Of a stretch of DNA of 48,935 nt, positions 24,050-32,684 are shown one piece after another. Position 1 is the stretch's first letter; every line of letters starts with the position of its first letter. Under the pieces are notes generated by a model that saw only the letters and a list, made by a program, of their open reading frames with translations, made no database searches and was not told the DNA's origin. This DNA is from an uncultured Paracoccaceae bacterium (GTDB taxonomy: Bacteria > Pseudomonadota > Alphaproteobacteria > Rhodobacterales > Rhodobacteraceae). The DNA lies in contig CALBSG010000135.1 in NCBI GenBank assembly GCA_937927675.1, positions 1 through 48,935 of the forward strand, written 5' to 3'. Made by a program: the position numbers and the translations under genes.

Positions 24050-25267
24050 ATGGCTTTGCGTTATATCCCCCTGCATCTGAAACACCCGGCGACCCCGAAG
24101 ATCACCGATTTCGCGATTCTCTCCGGGTTGGAGGCCGCTGTGCGCGGCACGTTGATTTCGACCGTGCCGATTGCGGTCTATGACGCCTTTGGCTCTGCCA
24201 GCAATCTGTCGACAGTCTATCTGATGGCCGGGGTGATCACGCTGTTCTGGGGGCTGTTGGTGCCGCGTCTGACGCAGCTTTTGCCGCGCCGCTGGGTCTA
24301 TTCGGCGGGCTGTGGGCTGTATCTGGTGGCGATGGCGCTGTTCATTGCCGGGACGACGATCACGGTGCAATTGGCGATCCTGATTTCAGCCATGGCGACG
24401 GTGACGACCTTTGTCTGTCTGAACGCCTATGTGTTGGACTATGTGGCCCGCGCCGATCTGGGGCGCACGCAGGGCCAGCAGATGGTCTATGCCGCTGTGC
24501 CGTGGGCCGTTGGGCCGCTGAGCGGGGTCTGGCTGCGTGGGGTTTGGGCGCCCTTGCCGTTTCTGGTGGCGGGGGGCTTTGCGCTGCTGTTGCTGGCGGT
24601 GTTTTGGTATCTGCGGCTGGGCAATGGCAAGCAGATCACCCGCGCCAAGGGGCCGGCGGTTAATCCTTTGGCCTATCTGGGGCGGTTTTTCCGGCAGCCG
24701 CGGCTGATCATCGGCTGGCTGTTCGCGGTATTTCGCAGCTGTGGCTGGTGGGTCTATGTCGTCTATGTGCCGGTCTTCTGTATCGAGAGCGGGCTGGGTG
24801 ACAAATTGGGCGGCGTGATGCTGTCGATCAGCAATGCCTCGTTGTTGCTTTCCCCCATGATGGCCCGCGCCGCGCGGCGGTTGACGGTGCGGCGCTCCTT
24901 GCTGTTTGCGCTGGCTTATTGCGCCACCCTGTTCACTGCGGCGACGGTGTTTTCACCGGTGCCGATGCTCGCCTTGGCGGCGCTGTTCTGTGCCTCTTTT
25001 GGGCTGGTGATGCTGGATGTGGTGGGCGGCTTGCCCTTCCTGATGTCGGTCAAGCCGTCAGAGCGGGCCGAGATGGCCGCCGTCTATTCCAGCTTCCGCG
25101 ATGTGTCGGGGATTTTGACCCCCGGCGCGGCCTATTTGGTGCTGATGGTCTTTCCGCTGTCGGGGATATTTGCGGCCAGCGGGTTCGCGTTTGGCCTGTC
25201 GTGGTGGCTGGCGCGGAATTTGCATCCGCGCCTTGGCTCGCCGCGCCCGTCGCGGGGCGGGGTTTAG
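24050..25267 (+). CDS. MFS transporter
   Basis: 405 residues with about twelve hydrophobic helices. The loop between helices 2 and 3 (VPRLTQLLPRRWVYSAG) takes the place of the usual MFS signature, and the second half has AARRLTVRRSLLFALAY. No drug-class motif is obvious, so the substrate and direction are unknown. The stop codon shares four bases (TTAG, 25264-25267) with the stop of the opposite mcd gene, leaving no room for a terminator between them. Confidence 0.8.
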   Translation: MALRYIPLHLKHPATPKITDFAILSGLEAAVRGTLISTVPIAVYDAFGSASNLSTVYLMAGVITLFWGLLVPRLTQLLPRRWVYSAGCGLYLVAMALFIAGTTITVQLAILISAMATVTTFVCLNAYVLDYVARADLGRTQGQQMVYAAVPWAVGPLSGVWLRGVWAPLPFLVAGGFALLLLAVFWYLRLGNGKQITRAKGPAVNPLAYLGRFFRQPRLIIGWLFAVFRSCGWWVYVVYVPVFCIESGLGDKLGGVMLSISNASLLLSPMMARAARRLTVRRSLLFALAYCATLFTAATVFSPVPMLALAALFCASFGLVMLDVVGGLPFLMSVKPSERAEMAAVYSSFRDVSGILTPGAAYLVLMVFPLSGIFAASGFAFGLSWWLARNLHPRLGSPRPSRGGV

Positions 25268-26922
25268 TCGAGCAACCGCCGTGCGATGACCTGTGCCTGA
25301 ATCTCCGCCGCGCCTTCGAAGATGTTCAGGATGCGGGCATCGCAGAGGATACGGCTGATCTGGTATTCCAGCGCAAAGCCGTTGCCGCCGTGGATTTGCA
25401 GCGCATTATCGGCGGAAGACCAAGCCACGCGGGCGCCCAGAAGCTTGGCCATGCCCGCCTCAAGATCGCAGCGCTTGTCATGGTCTTTCTGCCAAGCAGA
25501 GAAATAGGTCAGCTGGCGGGCGACCATGATCTCGACCGCCATCATGGCGAGTTTCGAGGCGATGCGGGGAAATTCGATCAGCGATTTGCCGAATTGTTTG
25601 CGGTCTTCGGCATAGCGCATCCCGGTTTCCAAGGCTGACTGGGCCACGCCAATGGCACGGGCGCCGGTCTGGATGCGGGCGGATTCGAAGGTTTGCATCA
25701 ACTGCTTGAACCCCTGCCCCGGCTGGCCGCCGAGAAGGTTGTCAGCCGCCACCTTGAAGCCGTCGAAGGCGAGTTCGTATTCCTTCATGCCGCGATAACC
25801 GAGCACTTCAATCTCGCCACCGGTCATGCCGGGAGTCGGGAAGGGCGCTTCGTCCGTGCCGGGGGTCTTTTCGGCCAGGAACATGGAAAGACCACGGTAA
25901 TCAGTGGTTTCCGGGTCAGTGCGGGCCAGTAGGGTCATGACATGGGTGCGCGCGGCGTGGGTGATCCAGGTCTTGTTGCCGGTCACCTCCCAGCCCTCTT
26001 CGGTGCGGACGGCGCGGGTGCGCAAAGACCCGAGGTCAGATCCGGTGTTCGGTTCGGTGAAAACGGCGGTGGGCAGGGTTTCGCCCGAGGCCAGACGCGG
26101 CAGCCACTTGGCTTTTTGTTCGGGCGTGCCGCCGCACAGGATCAACTCGGCCGCGATCTCAGAGCGGGTGCCCAAGGAGCCAACGCCGATATAGCCGCGC
26201 GAGAGTTCTTCGGAAACCACCACCATCGACGCTTTGGACAGGCCAAAACCGCCGAATTCTTCTGGGATGGTCAGGCCGAAAACACCCATTTCAGCCAGAT
26301 CCTGAATGATCTCCATCGGGATCAACTGATCATCAAGATGCCATTGATGGGCAAAGGGGATGACCTTTTCTTCGGCGTAACGGCGGAACTGATCGCGGAT
26401 CATCTCCAGCTCTTCATCCAGCCCCGTCGCGCCAAAAGTGGCGCGGCCGTGGTTGTCGCGCATCAGCGTCACCAGCCGTTCGCGGGCGGCATGGGTGTTG
26501 CCGTGGGCCATCAGCCGCGCAACCGCCGCGCAGGGGGCGGGCGGCGTGACGCCAAGATCAGACAGCCGGGCCATTTCGCCTTGGCTCATCGGGATGCCGC
26601 CCCGGATCTGCGTCAGGTATTCGCCATAGGCGATTTGCAACAACAGGCCTTCCATTTCGCCAAAGCTGCCAGCCTCGGCCAGCCTCAAGGCCCAAGCCCG
26701 CATCTGGCGTAGGGCTTCGGTATAGGTGGCCAGCCAAGACAGCGCGTGGGCGGCATATTGGTTTGCCTCCAAGGCCGGGCCGGAAATCTTGCCACCTTGG
26801 GTGACCAAGTCGCGCAGCGCCTCGCGTGCTTCGACGAACAGGGCTTCTACTTCGGGCAAAGCCGCCGCTGTCAGGGGCAGGAGGTCATCCAGAAGCGCGG
26901 GCGTGCGGGCGTCAAGGGCCAT
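25264..26922 (-). CDS. mcd: (2S)-methylsuccinyl-CoA dehydrogenase
   Basis: 552 residues, much longer than ordinary acyl-CoA dehydrogenases (~380). An N-terminal extension of ~165 residues precedes the FAD-dependent core. The core shows TIPEEFGGFGLS, TEPNTGSDLGSLRT, GNKTWITHAA, YAEDRKQFGKSLIEFPRIASKLA, LQIHGGNGFALEYQISRI and the Glu-bearing NIFEGAAEIQ. This size and layout match Mcd, which oxidises (2S)-methylsuccinyl-CoA to mesaconyl-CoA in the ethylmalonyl-CoA pathway used to assimilate acetate without isocitrate lyase. Electrons pass to ETF, encoded at 40.6-42.3 kb. A general acyl-CoA dehydrogenase is the alternative. Confidence 0.8.
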   Translation of the reverse strand: MALDARTPALLDDLLPLTAAALPEVEALFVEAREALRDLVTQGGKISGPALEANQYAAHALSWLATYTEALRQMRAWALRLAEAGSFGEMEGLLLQIAYGEYLTQIRGGIPMSQGEMARLSDLGVTPPAPCAAVARLMAHGNTHAARERLVTLMRDNHGRATFGATGLDEELEMIRDQFRRYAEEKVIPFAHQWHLDDQLIPMEIIQDLAEMGVFGLTIPEEFGGFGLSKASMVVVSEELSRGYIGVGSLGTRSEIAAELILCGGTPEQKAKWLPRLASGETLPTAVFTEPNTGSDLGSLRTRAVRTEEGWEVTGNKTWITHAARTHVMTLLARTDPETTDYRGLSMFLAEKTPGTDEAPFPTPGMTGGEIEVLGYRGMKEYELAFDGFKVAADNLLGGQPGQGFKQLMQTFESARIQTGARAIGVAQSALETGMRYAEDRKQFGKSLIEFPRIASKLAMMAVEIMVARQLTYFSAWQKDHDKRCDLEAGMAKLLGARVAWSSADNALQIHGGNGFALEYQISRILCDARILNIFEGAAEIQAQVIARRLLD

Positions 26923-26961
26923 GGTCAGTCCTTAAGGGATTCTGCGATTGCGAAAAGGGTT

Positions 26962-27047
26962 AGAGATTTTGCAGTCGCAGCGCAATATCATTTCGCGAAA
27001 TGGGGTATGAGTTGATGGAATATGTCGCAGAGATTTTCGCAGTGCAG
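26962..27047. promoter_or_regulatory. repeat/palindrome cluster between mcd and the TSUP gene
   Basis: The 169-base divergent region holds two near-identical 19-base copies, AGAGATTTTGCAGTCGCAG (26962-26980) and AGAGATTTTCGCAGTGCAG (27029-27047), and between them a perfect 14-base palindrome CATTTCGCGAAATG (26989-27002). This looks like operator sites for a regulator of mcd, perhaps of the short-chain acyl-CoA-responsive ScfR/PccR type, but the binding protein is a guess. Confidence 0.45.
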
Positions 27048-27091
27048 GCCCACACCGTGCAGGCTATGTCTGCGCCCAAAGGGAGGACCGT

Positions 27092-27862
27092 GTGAACCAT
27101 TTGGTCGTTTTGATTGGCGAGCCTGTCTTTTGGGCGGCACTTGCCGTCACACTTTTTGCCGGGTTCGTGAAAGGCGTGGCTGGTTTCGCCATGCCTTTGG
27201 TCATGATCTCCAGCTTTTCGGCCTTTTTGCCGCCGGAACAAGCGCTGGCCGGCCTGATCCTTCCGACGCTTGTCACCAATATCAGTCAAGCCACACGGCA
27301 GGGGGTGGGGGCCGCTTGGGGCAGCGTCAAGGACTATTGCCGGTTTCTGATTGCGACCTTGGTGATGATTGTCATCTCAGCCCAATTTGTGACTGTGATC
27401 CCGCAGGGCCTGTTCCTGCTCCTCTTGGGCATGCCGATCACCGCCTATGCGCTGGCGCAACTGACGGGCCGTAATCTCGCGCTGCGGTTGGAGCATCGGG
27501 GCCGTGCTGAATGGATCTTAGGTGCGATCGGTGGGCTTTACGGCGGGGTTTCCGGGGTCTGGGGGCCGCCCTTGATCGTCTATTTGCTGTCGGTGGGGGC
27601 GGACAAAACCGAGACGGTCCGCGTGCAGGGCGTGGTCTTTTTCCTTGGTGCGTTGGTGTTGCTATCGGCGCATCTGCAGACCGGGCTGATGTCAGGGGCG
27701 AACCTGTGGTTTTCCGCGGCTTTGGTTCTTCCGGCGATCGTCGGTCAAATCTTTGGACAACGGTTGCAAGACAATATGGATCAAGCCCGCTTTCGCCGCT
27801 GGACCCAGGCCCTGTTGGTCCTGACGGGGCTCAATTTGATCTGGCGGTCGCTGATGCTTTGA
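27092..27862 (+). CDS. TSUP (TauE/SafE) family permease
   Basis: 256 residues, seven to eight hydrophobic helices in two repeated halves. LFAGFVKGVAGFAMPLVMIS in the first half and GGLYGGVSGVWGPPLIVYLLS in the second are the paired glycine-rich signatures of the TauE/SafE superfamily, which moves sulfite, sulfoacetate and related organic anions. GTG start at 27092 supported by GGGAGG at 27081-27086. Divergent from mcd; a shared bidirectional terminator follows. Confidence 0.85.
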   Translation: MNHLVVLIGEPVFWAALAVTLFAGFVKGVAGFAMPLVMISSFSAFLPPEQALAGLILPTLVTNISQATRQGVGAAWGSVKDYCRFLIATLVMIVISAQFVTVIPQGLFLLLLGMPITAYALAQLTGRNLALRLEHRGRAEWILGAIGGLYGGVSGVWGPPLIVYLLSVGADKTETVRVQGVVFFLGALVLLSAHLQTGLMSGANLWFSAALVLPAIVGQIFGQRLQDNMDQARFRRWTQALLVLTGLNLIWRSLML

Positions 27863-27867
27863 ACGCA

Positions 27868-27897
27868 AAAGGCCCCCGCGCATTGGCAGGGGCCTTT
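27868..27897. terminator. bidirectional terminator between TSUP gene and pckA
   Basis: AAAGGCCCC (27868-27876) and GGGGCCTTT (27889-27897) form a 9-bp stem with a 12-base loop between two convergent genes. On the minus strand it ends in GGCCTTTTG, giving a better T-run for pckA. Confidence 0.75.
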
Positions 27898-27919
27898 GGG
27901 ATTCCCGTGAAAGTCAGCG

Positions 27920-29518
27920 TCAGCCGATGGCGGCAGCTTTCACATCGGTGTCAACGTGGGCCAGATACTGGCCGAAGTTGTCCGAGAACATCTTGACCAG
28001 CTTGGCGGCCTGCGCGTCATAGGCGGCCTTGTCGGCCCAAGTTGCCTTGGGGTCCAGAAGCGTGGCATCGACGCCCGGCACTTCGACCGGCACTTCAAAG
28101 CCAAAGTTGGCGTCCTTGCGGAACTTCACCTTGTTCAGGCTGCCATCCAACGCAGCAGACAAAAGCGCGCGGGTGGCTTTGATCGGCATGCGACGGCCGG
28201 TGCCGAAAGCCCCACCCGACCAGCCGGTGTTCACCAACCAGCAGGTTGCCCCAGTTTCGGCAATCTTTTCTTGCAAGAGTTTGCCGTAAACTTCCGGGCG
28301 GCGCGGCATGAAGGGGGCGCCGAAGCAGGTCGAGAAGGTCGGGGTCGGTTCGACCACGCCACGTTCGGTGCCGGGGGTCTTCGAGGTGAAGCCGGACAGG
28401 AAGTGATACATCGCCTGCGCCGGAGTCAGGCGGGCGATGGGCGGCAGGACGCCATAGGCGTCGCAGGTCAGCATGATGACATTTTTCGGCTGACCCCCCA
28501 GACCTGTGGCCGACGCGTTGGAGATATATTCCAGCGGATAGGCGCAGCGGGTGTTTTCTGTCAGCGACTTGTCGGCAAAGTCGAGTTCCAGCGTCTCGGG
28601 GTCGTAGACCATGTTTTCCACCACGGTCGCGAACTTGTGGGTGGTGGCGTAGATTTCCGGTTCTGCCTCGGCCGACAGGTTGATGGTCTTGGCATAGCAG
28701 CCACCTTCGAAGTTGAAGGTGCCATTGCCCGACCACCCATGTTCATCGTCGCCGATCAACGTCCGATCAGGGGCCGCGGAAAGCGTGGTTTTGCCAGTGC
28801 CCGACAGGCCAAAGAAGATCGCGGTTTCATCCAGCTTGCCCGGTGCGTGGTTGGCCGAGCAGTGCATCGGCATCACGCCTTTTTCCGGCAGGATATAGTT
28901 GAGCAGGGTAAAGACCGACTTCTTGTTCTCGCCCGCATAGGCGGTGTTGCCGATCAAGATCAGCTTTTTGTCAAAGTTCAGCGCGATGACGGTTTCGGTG
29001 CGGCAACCGTGGCGGGCCGGATCGGCCTTGAAGGTCGGGCAGTTGATGATCGACCATTCCGGCACAAAGCTGTCCAGCTCTGCCCGTTCCGGGCGGCGCA
29101 GCATGTGACGGATGAAGAGGCCGTGCCAGGCAAGCTCGGTCACAACCCGCACATCCAACCGATGCGCCGGGTCGGCGCCGCCGAACAGGTCCTGCACGAA
29201 ATAGTCGCGGCCCTTCATGTGCGCCAGCATGTCGGCATGCAGACGGTCAAAGGCATCAGGTGCCATCGGGGCGTTGTTTTCCCACCAGATGGTGTTTTCC
29301 ACCGACGGGGTGCGGACAACGAATTTATCTTTCGGAGAGCGGCCGGTGAACTGGCCGGTGGTGCACAGGAATGCACCGCCCTTGCCCAACCGACCCTCGC
29401 CACGGGAGACGGCGGCCTCGACCAGAGCAGGCTCGATATAGTTGTAATAGACGTTGCCCAGTCCCGTGATGCCTTGCGCTTCAAGCGTCGCCTTGGGGTT
29501 TACACGTCCATTCGTCAT
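27920..29518 (-). CDS. pckA: phosphoenolpyruvate carboxykinase (ATP)
   Basis: 532 residues, exactly typical. Converts oxaloacetate to PEP for gluconeogenesis. GQFTGRSPKDKFVV, the PEPCK signature around MHCSANHA, the P-loop FGLSGTGKTTLSA, the kinase-2 Asp in LIGDDEHGW, and NTGWSGGAFGTGRRMPI with ENTRCAYPLEYISNA are all present. The ATG at 29518 is preferred to one 39 bases upstream because the family begins TNGRVNP. Located opposite chvI, a position conserved in alphaproteobacteria where ChvI and the PTS genes influence its expression. Confidence 0.96.
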   Translation of the reverse strand: MTNGRVNPKATLEAQGITGLGNVYYNYIEPALVEAAVSRGEGRLGKGGAFLCTTGQFTGRSPKDKFVVRTPSVENTIWWENNAPMAPDAFDRLHADMLAHMKGRDYFVQDLFGGADPAHRLDVRVVTELAWHGLFIRHMLRRPERAELDSFVPEWSIINCPTFKADPARHGCRTETVIALNFDKKLILIGNTAYAGENKKSVFTLLNYILPEKGVMPMHCSANHAPGKLDETAIFFGLSGTGKTTLSAAPDRTLIGDDEHGWSGNGTFNFEGGCYAKTINLSAEAEPEIYATTHKFATVVENMVYDPETLELDFADKSLTENTRCAYPLEYISNASATGLGGQPKNVIMLTCDAYGVLPPIARLTPAQAMYHFLSGFTSKTPGTERGVVEPTPTFSTCFGAPFMPRRPEVYGKLLQEKIAETGATCWLVNTGWSGGAFGTGRRMPIKATRALLSAALDGSLNKVKFRKDANFGFEVPVEVPGVDATLLDPKATWADKAAYDAQAAKLVKMFSDNFGQYLAHVDTDVKAAAIG

Positions 29519-29661
29519 CCTGCTTGCTCCCGTTTCCGCCCTTGGCGGGTGGTTCAAAATCGGGGGGCCGGGCCATGGCGCCCCCAGCTGACGGGCGGCG
29601 GGCCGCCCATGGCCGCCCTATAACATGGTGATTTTGGGGGGAATAGGACGCAATCACACAG

Positions 29662-29692
29662 TTAGCGCAACCACTTTCGGATTAGCGCTACC
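29662..29692. promoter_or_regulatory. tandem operator-like repeats TTAGCGC(A/T)ACC
   Basis: TTAGCGCAACC (29662-29672) and TTAGCGCTACC (29682-29692) are direct repeats exactly 20 bases apart, two helical turns, so both face the same side of the DNA. The second includes the 8-base palindrome TAGCGCTA. They lie about 145-175 bases upstream of pckA and 170-200 upstream of chvI. Confidence 0.45.
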
Positions 29693-29747
29693 AATTGGCC
29701 TTGGTTGGATGAACTGCGGCAAATTAGTCATTCCTTTGGAGTTTTCC

Positions 29748-29763
29748 GCTCTCATAAGAGAGC
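29748..29763. promoter_or_regulatory. inverted repeat GCTCTC-ATAA-GAGAGC
   Basis: A perfect 16-base dyad about 100 bases before the chvI ATG. It could be an operator or a 5'UTR hairpin; there is no direct indication which. Confidence 0.35.
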
Positions 29764-29863
29764 TTGTGTGAACTGATTCGCACATATTGGTTGATTCCGG
29801 TGCCTGGAAAATGGATCATACGAGAAAAATCAGGCAAGCCGAGCAGAATAGGGAAGCCCAAAC

Positions 29864-30565
29864 ATGGCAAGGATCGCCCTTGTAGACGACGACAGGAATA
29901 TCCTGACGTCGGTATCGATGACTCTTGAGGCTGAAGGTTTCGAGGTGGAAACCTATAATGACGGCCAATCGGCCCTTGATGCGTTCAACCGCCGCTTGCC
30001 CGACATGGCAGTGCTGGACATCAAGATGCCCCGGATGGATGGGATGGATCTGTTGCAGCGCCTGCGGCAGAAGACGACCATGCCCGTGATCTTCCTGACA
30101 TCAAAAGATGATGAGATCGACGAAGTTCTCGGCCTTCGGATGGGCGCCGATGATTATGTGAAGAAACCCTTCAGCCAGCGGCTTTTGGTGGAGCGTATCC
30201 GCTCGCTGTTGCGGCGGCAGGACGCGATCGTCACCGGTGAAGTGGCGGTGACCGAGGAAACCAAGATCATTGAACGGGGTCATCTGCGGATGGATCCTTT
30301 GCGTCATGCCGTTGCCTGGAAGGGCAAAGATGTGTCGCTGACCGTGACCGAATTCATGCTGTTGCAGGCGCTGGCGCAGCGTCCCGGCTTTGTGAAGTCG
30401 CGCGATCAGCTGATGGATGTGGCCTATGATGATCAGGTCTATGTCGACGACCGCACCATCGACAGCCATATCAAGCGGTTGCGCAAAAAGATGCGCTCGG
30501 TCGACGAAGAATTCTCCGCGATCGAAACGCTTTACGGCATCGGCTATCGTTACAACGAAGAATGA
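29864..30565 (+). CDS. chvI: response regulator ChvI
   Basis: 233 residues, OmpR class. Receiver domain with DDD at 8-10, phospho-acceptor Asp52 in AVLDIKMPRMDG, FLTSKDDE and the Lys in YVKKPFS; winged-helix domain ending DRTIDSHIKRLRKKMRSVD, FSAIETLYGIGYRYNEE. Partner of ChvG, encoded next with an ATGA overlap. In relatives this pair senses envelope stress or acid and controls surface polysaccharides and central metabolism, including pckA. The order pckA | chvI-chvG-hprK supports the assignment. Confidence 0.93.
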   Translation: MARIALVDDDRNILTSVSMTLEAEGFEVETYNDGQSALDAFNRRLPDMAVLDIKMPRMDGMDLLQRLRQKTTMPVIFLTSKDDEIDEVLGLRMGADDYVKKPFSQRLLVERIRSLLRRQDAIVTGEVAVTEETKIIERGHLRMDPLRHAVAWKGKDVSLTVTEFMLLQALAQRPGFVKSRDQLMDVAYDDQVYVDDRTIDSHIKRLRKKMRSVDEEFSAIETLYGIGYRYNEE

Positions 30566-32247
30566 CCGCGGTCGGCAAAATCGAGATGGCCACGGCAAAA
30601 CCCGCAAAAACGGGCGATCTGTTGCTGGGCGAAGATTGGGTGTCGCCTGACGCCGCCGTTGACCCGACCATTTCCGAGGGTCGGGCGCGGCGCGGGCTGA
30701 TTTCGTTGAACCGCTCGCCGCTAGCCCGCAAGATCATCGTCTTCAACCTGATGGCGCTGGTTGTGTTGGTGTCGGGTGTGCTGTTTTTGAACCCGTTCCG
30801 CGACAGCCTTGTGGTGCAGCGCGAAAAGGCTTTGATGACAGAGGCCCAATTGGTGGCCAACGTGGTCAGCGCGGCACAGGCCGATGGGCGGGGTCTGCCG
30901 CGCTCTTTGGGCGATATTGCGGTTGGTCCGGGGTTGGAGGTGTTCCTGTTCGATCCAACCGGCGCCCTTGTGGCCCAAGGGCAGGGAAAGGCGCGTCCGG
31001 GTCTGACGCCGGAAAAGCCACGATCAACGGTTATCACCGATTTCCTGAATACGATCTGGAGCGGCGTCTCCGGTGCCATTGGCGGCAGCACATCACAATA
31101 TGAGCCCGTGACTGGCATCAGCCTTGCGCGGGAGATGTTCGCCAAGGCCGCCTTGGGCGACACTGCGTCTTCGACAGGGCAAGGCGTTGGAAGCGGCACG
31201 ATCTTTTCGGTGGCAACGCCCGTCTTGCAGGCGAATGTGGTGACTGGTGTGGTTGCGCTTGCCTCGGCTGAAGGCGAGATCGACCGCCTGGTGCGTTATG
31301 AGCGCGAGCAAATCCTGCAAATGTTTGTGATTGCCTTGCTGGTGTCGATTGGCCTGAGCCTTGTCTTGGCCTCGACCATTGCCAATCCGCTCTCTGATTT
31401 GGCGGCCGCCGCAGAACTGGGCCGCGATCGCGACGCGCGCAAACTGTCGCCCGGCCGCATCCGTATTCCGGATCTTGCCGCGCGCCCCGACGAAATTGGC
31501 CGTCTTTCGGTTGCGATGCGGGGCATGGTTGCCGCGCTTTACGATCGGATCGACGCCAACGAACAATTCGCCGCCGACGTCAGCCATGAAATCAAGAACC
31601 CGCTGGCCAGCTTGCGCTCTGCCGTGGGGTCCTTGCGTCTGGTGAAGAAAGAAGAACATCGCGAAAAACTTCTGGAAGTCATCGACCATGATGTGCGCCG
31701 TCTGGACCGTTTGGTCAGTGACATTTCCAATGCCTCGCGGCTCGACAGTGAATTGGTCAAAGAGGAAGAGGAAGAGTTCAACCTGCTGACCACGCTGACC
31801 AACCTGTCAGAGTTCCTTGGCCAGCAGGCTGGGGAAAAGGGCGTTGAGTTCATTACCGATTTCCCGGGCGAGCCGATTGTCGTGCATGGTTTGGAAGGTC
31901 GTCTGGCGCAGGTGTTTGTGAACCTTATCACCAATGCGATTTCCTTTTGCGAAGATGGCGATGCCGTGCGGGTTTGGGCGCGCCGCCGCGAAAACCGGGT
32001 GCTGATCGTGGTCGAGGATACCGGGCCGGGTATCCCTGAACCGGCGCTGACCAAGGTCTTCAAGCGGTTCTACTCTGACCGTCCCGCCAATCACTTTGGC
32101 AACAACTCGGGCCTTGGCCTGTCTATTTCGAAACAGATTGTCGAGGCCCACGGCGGCGTGATTTGGGCCGAGAATATTCGCCCGACCAATGCAGATCCGA
32201 CCTCGGATCCCTTGGGCGCGCGCTTCGTCGTCGGTTTGCCGATTTGA
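30562..32247 (+). CDS. chvG: sensor histidine kinase ChvG
   Basis: 561 residues. A cytoplasmic N-terminal stretch is followed by a first membrane helix (about 60-78, IIVFNLMALVVLVSGVLFL), a periplasmic sensor loop of ~170 residues, a second helix (about 252-272), HAMP, HisKA with phospho-acceptor His342 in FAADVSHEIKNPLASLR, and an HATPase domain with NLITNAISFC (N box), VEDTGPGIP (G1) and NNSGLGLSISKQIVEAHGG (G2). Start ATG at 30562 overlaps chvI; an in-frame ATG at 30586 is also possible. Stop overlaps the TTG start of hprK. Confidence 0.92.
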   Translation: MTAVGKIEMATAKPAKTGDLLLGEDWVSPDAAVDPTISEGRARRGLISLNRSPLARKIIVFNLMALVVLVSGVLFLNPFRDSLVVQREKALMTEAQLVANVVSAAQADGRGLPRSLGDIAVGPGLEVFLFDPTGALVAQGQGKARPGLTPEKPRSTVITDFLNTIWSGVSGAIGGSTSQYEPVTGISLAREMFAKAALGDTASSTGQGVGSGTIFSVATPVLQANVVTGVVALASAEGEIDRLVRYEREQILQMFVIALLVSIGLSLVLASTIANPLSDLAAAAELGRDRDARKLSPGRIRIPDLAARPDEIGRLSVAMRGMVAALYDRIDANEQFAADVSHEIKNPLASLRSAVGSLRLVKKEEHREKLLEVIDHDVRRLDRLVSDISNASRLDSELVKEEEEEFNLLTTLTNLSEFLGQQAGEKGVEFITDFPGEPIVVHGLEGRLAQVFVNLITNAISFCEDGDAVRVWARRRENRVLIVVEDTGPGIPEPALTKVFKRFYSDRPANHFGNNSGLGLSISKQIVEAHGGVIWAENIRPTNADPTSDPLGARFVVGLPI

Positions 32248-32672
32248 CCGCGACGACGCCGGTTTTGCTGCACGCAAGCTGTGTGGCGGTCAAGGGCAGG
32301 GCGCTGTTGATAACTGGGCCATCAGGAACAGGGAAATCGGCGCTGGCCCTTCAGATGATGGCGCTTGGGGCTGATCTGGTGGCAGATGATCAGACGCTGC
32401 TACGGCCACGGGCGGGCAAACTTATCGCCACCGCACCGCAGGCGACCGCCGGTCTTATCGAGGCACGTTTTCTGGGCCTGCTGAACGCCCCCTATCTGGC
32501 CGAGGCCGAGGTCGCACTAGTGATCGACCTGTCGCGTCAAGAACCAGAACGTTTGCCGCCCTGCCGCGAGATCACCTTGGCGGGTATCTCCTGCGCCCTT
32601 GCCTATTCCTGCGCAGCACCCCATCTTCCTGCTTCGCTCATGTGCTGGTTGGCACATGGTCGCCATGCCTGA
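32244..32672 (+). CDS. hprK: HPr kinase/phosphorylase, short alphaproteobacterial form
   Basis: 142 residues, only the C-terminal kinase half of the ~310-residue Firmicutes enzyme. P-loop GPSGTGKSALAL at 25-36; LVADDQTLLR follows. Phosphorylates HPr on a serine; the partner HPr (34002-34271) does have Ser46. The start is TTG at 32244, overlapping the chvG stop (TTGA); no ATG in the open frame is suitable because the upstream frame lies inside chvG. Likely translationally coupled. In this order class HprK links the ChvG/ChvI signal with PTS control. Confidence 0.88.
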   Translation: MTATTPVLLHASCVAVKGRALLITGPSGTGKSALALQMMALGADLVADDQTLLRPRAGKLIATAPQATAGLIEARFLGLLNAPYLAEAEVALVIDLSRQEPERLPPCREITLAGISCALAYSCAAPHLPASLMCWLAHGRHA

Positions 32673-32684
32673 AAGGAAGACGCT

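Larger units (their letters stand above)
29519..29863. promoter_or_regulatory. 345-base divergent control region between pckA and chvI
   Basis: No gene is seen here. The half near pckA is GC-rich; the part from about 29620 on is AT-richer and holds the operator-like elements at 29662-29692 and 29748-29763 plus a TGTG-N12-CACA dyad at about 29766-29784. No consensus promoter stands out on either strand. A pckA leader of 100 bases or more is plausible. Confidence 0.5.

Noticed and set aside
27956..29623. 555-codon plus-strand open frame antisense to pckA
   Set aside because: pckA is intact and unmistakable on the other strand; the antisense product has no recognisable domain.
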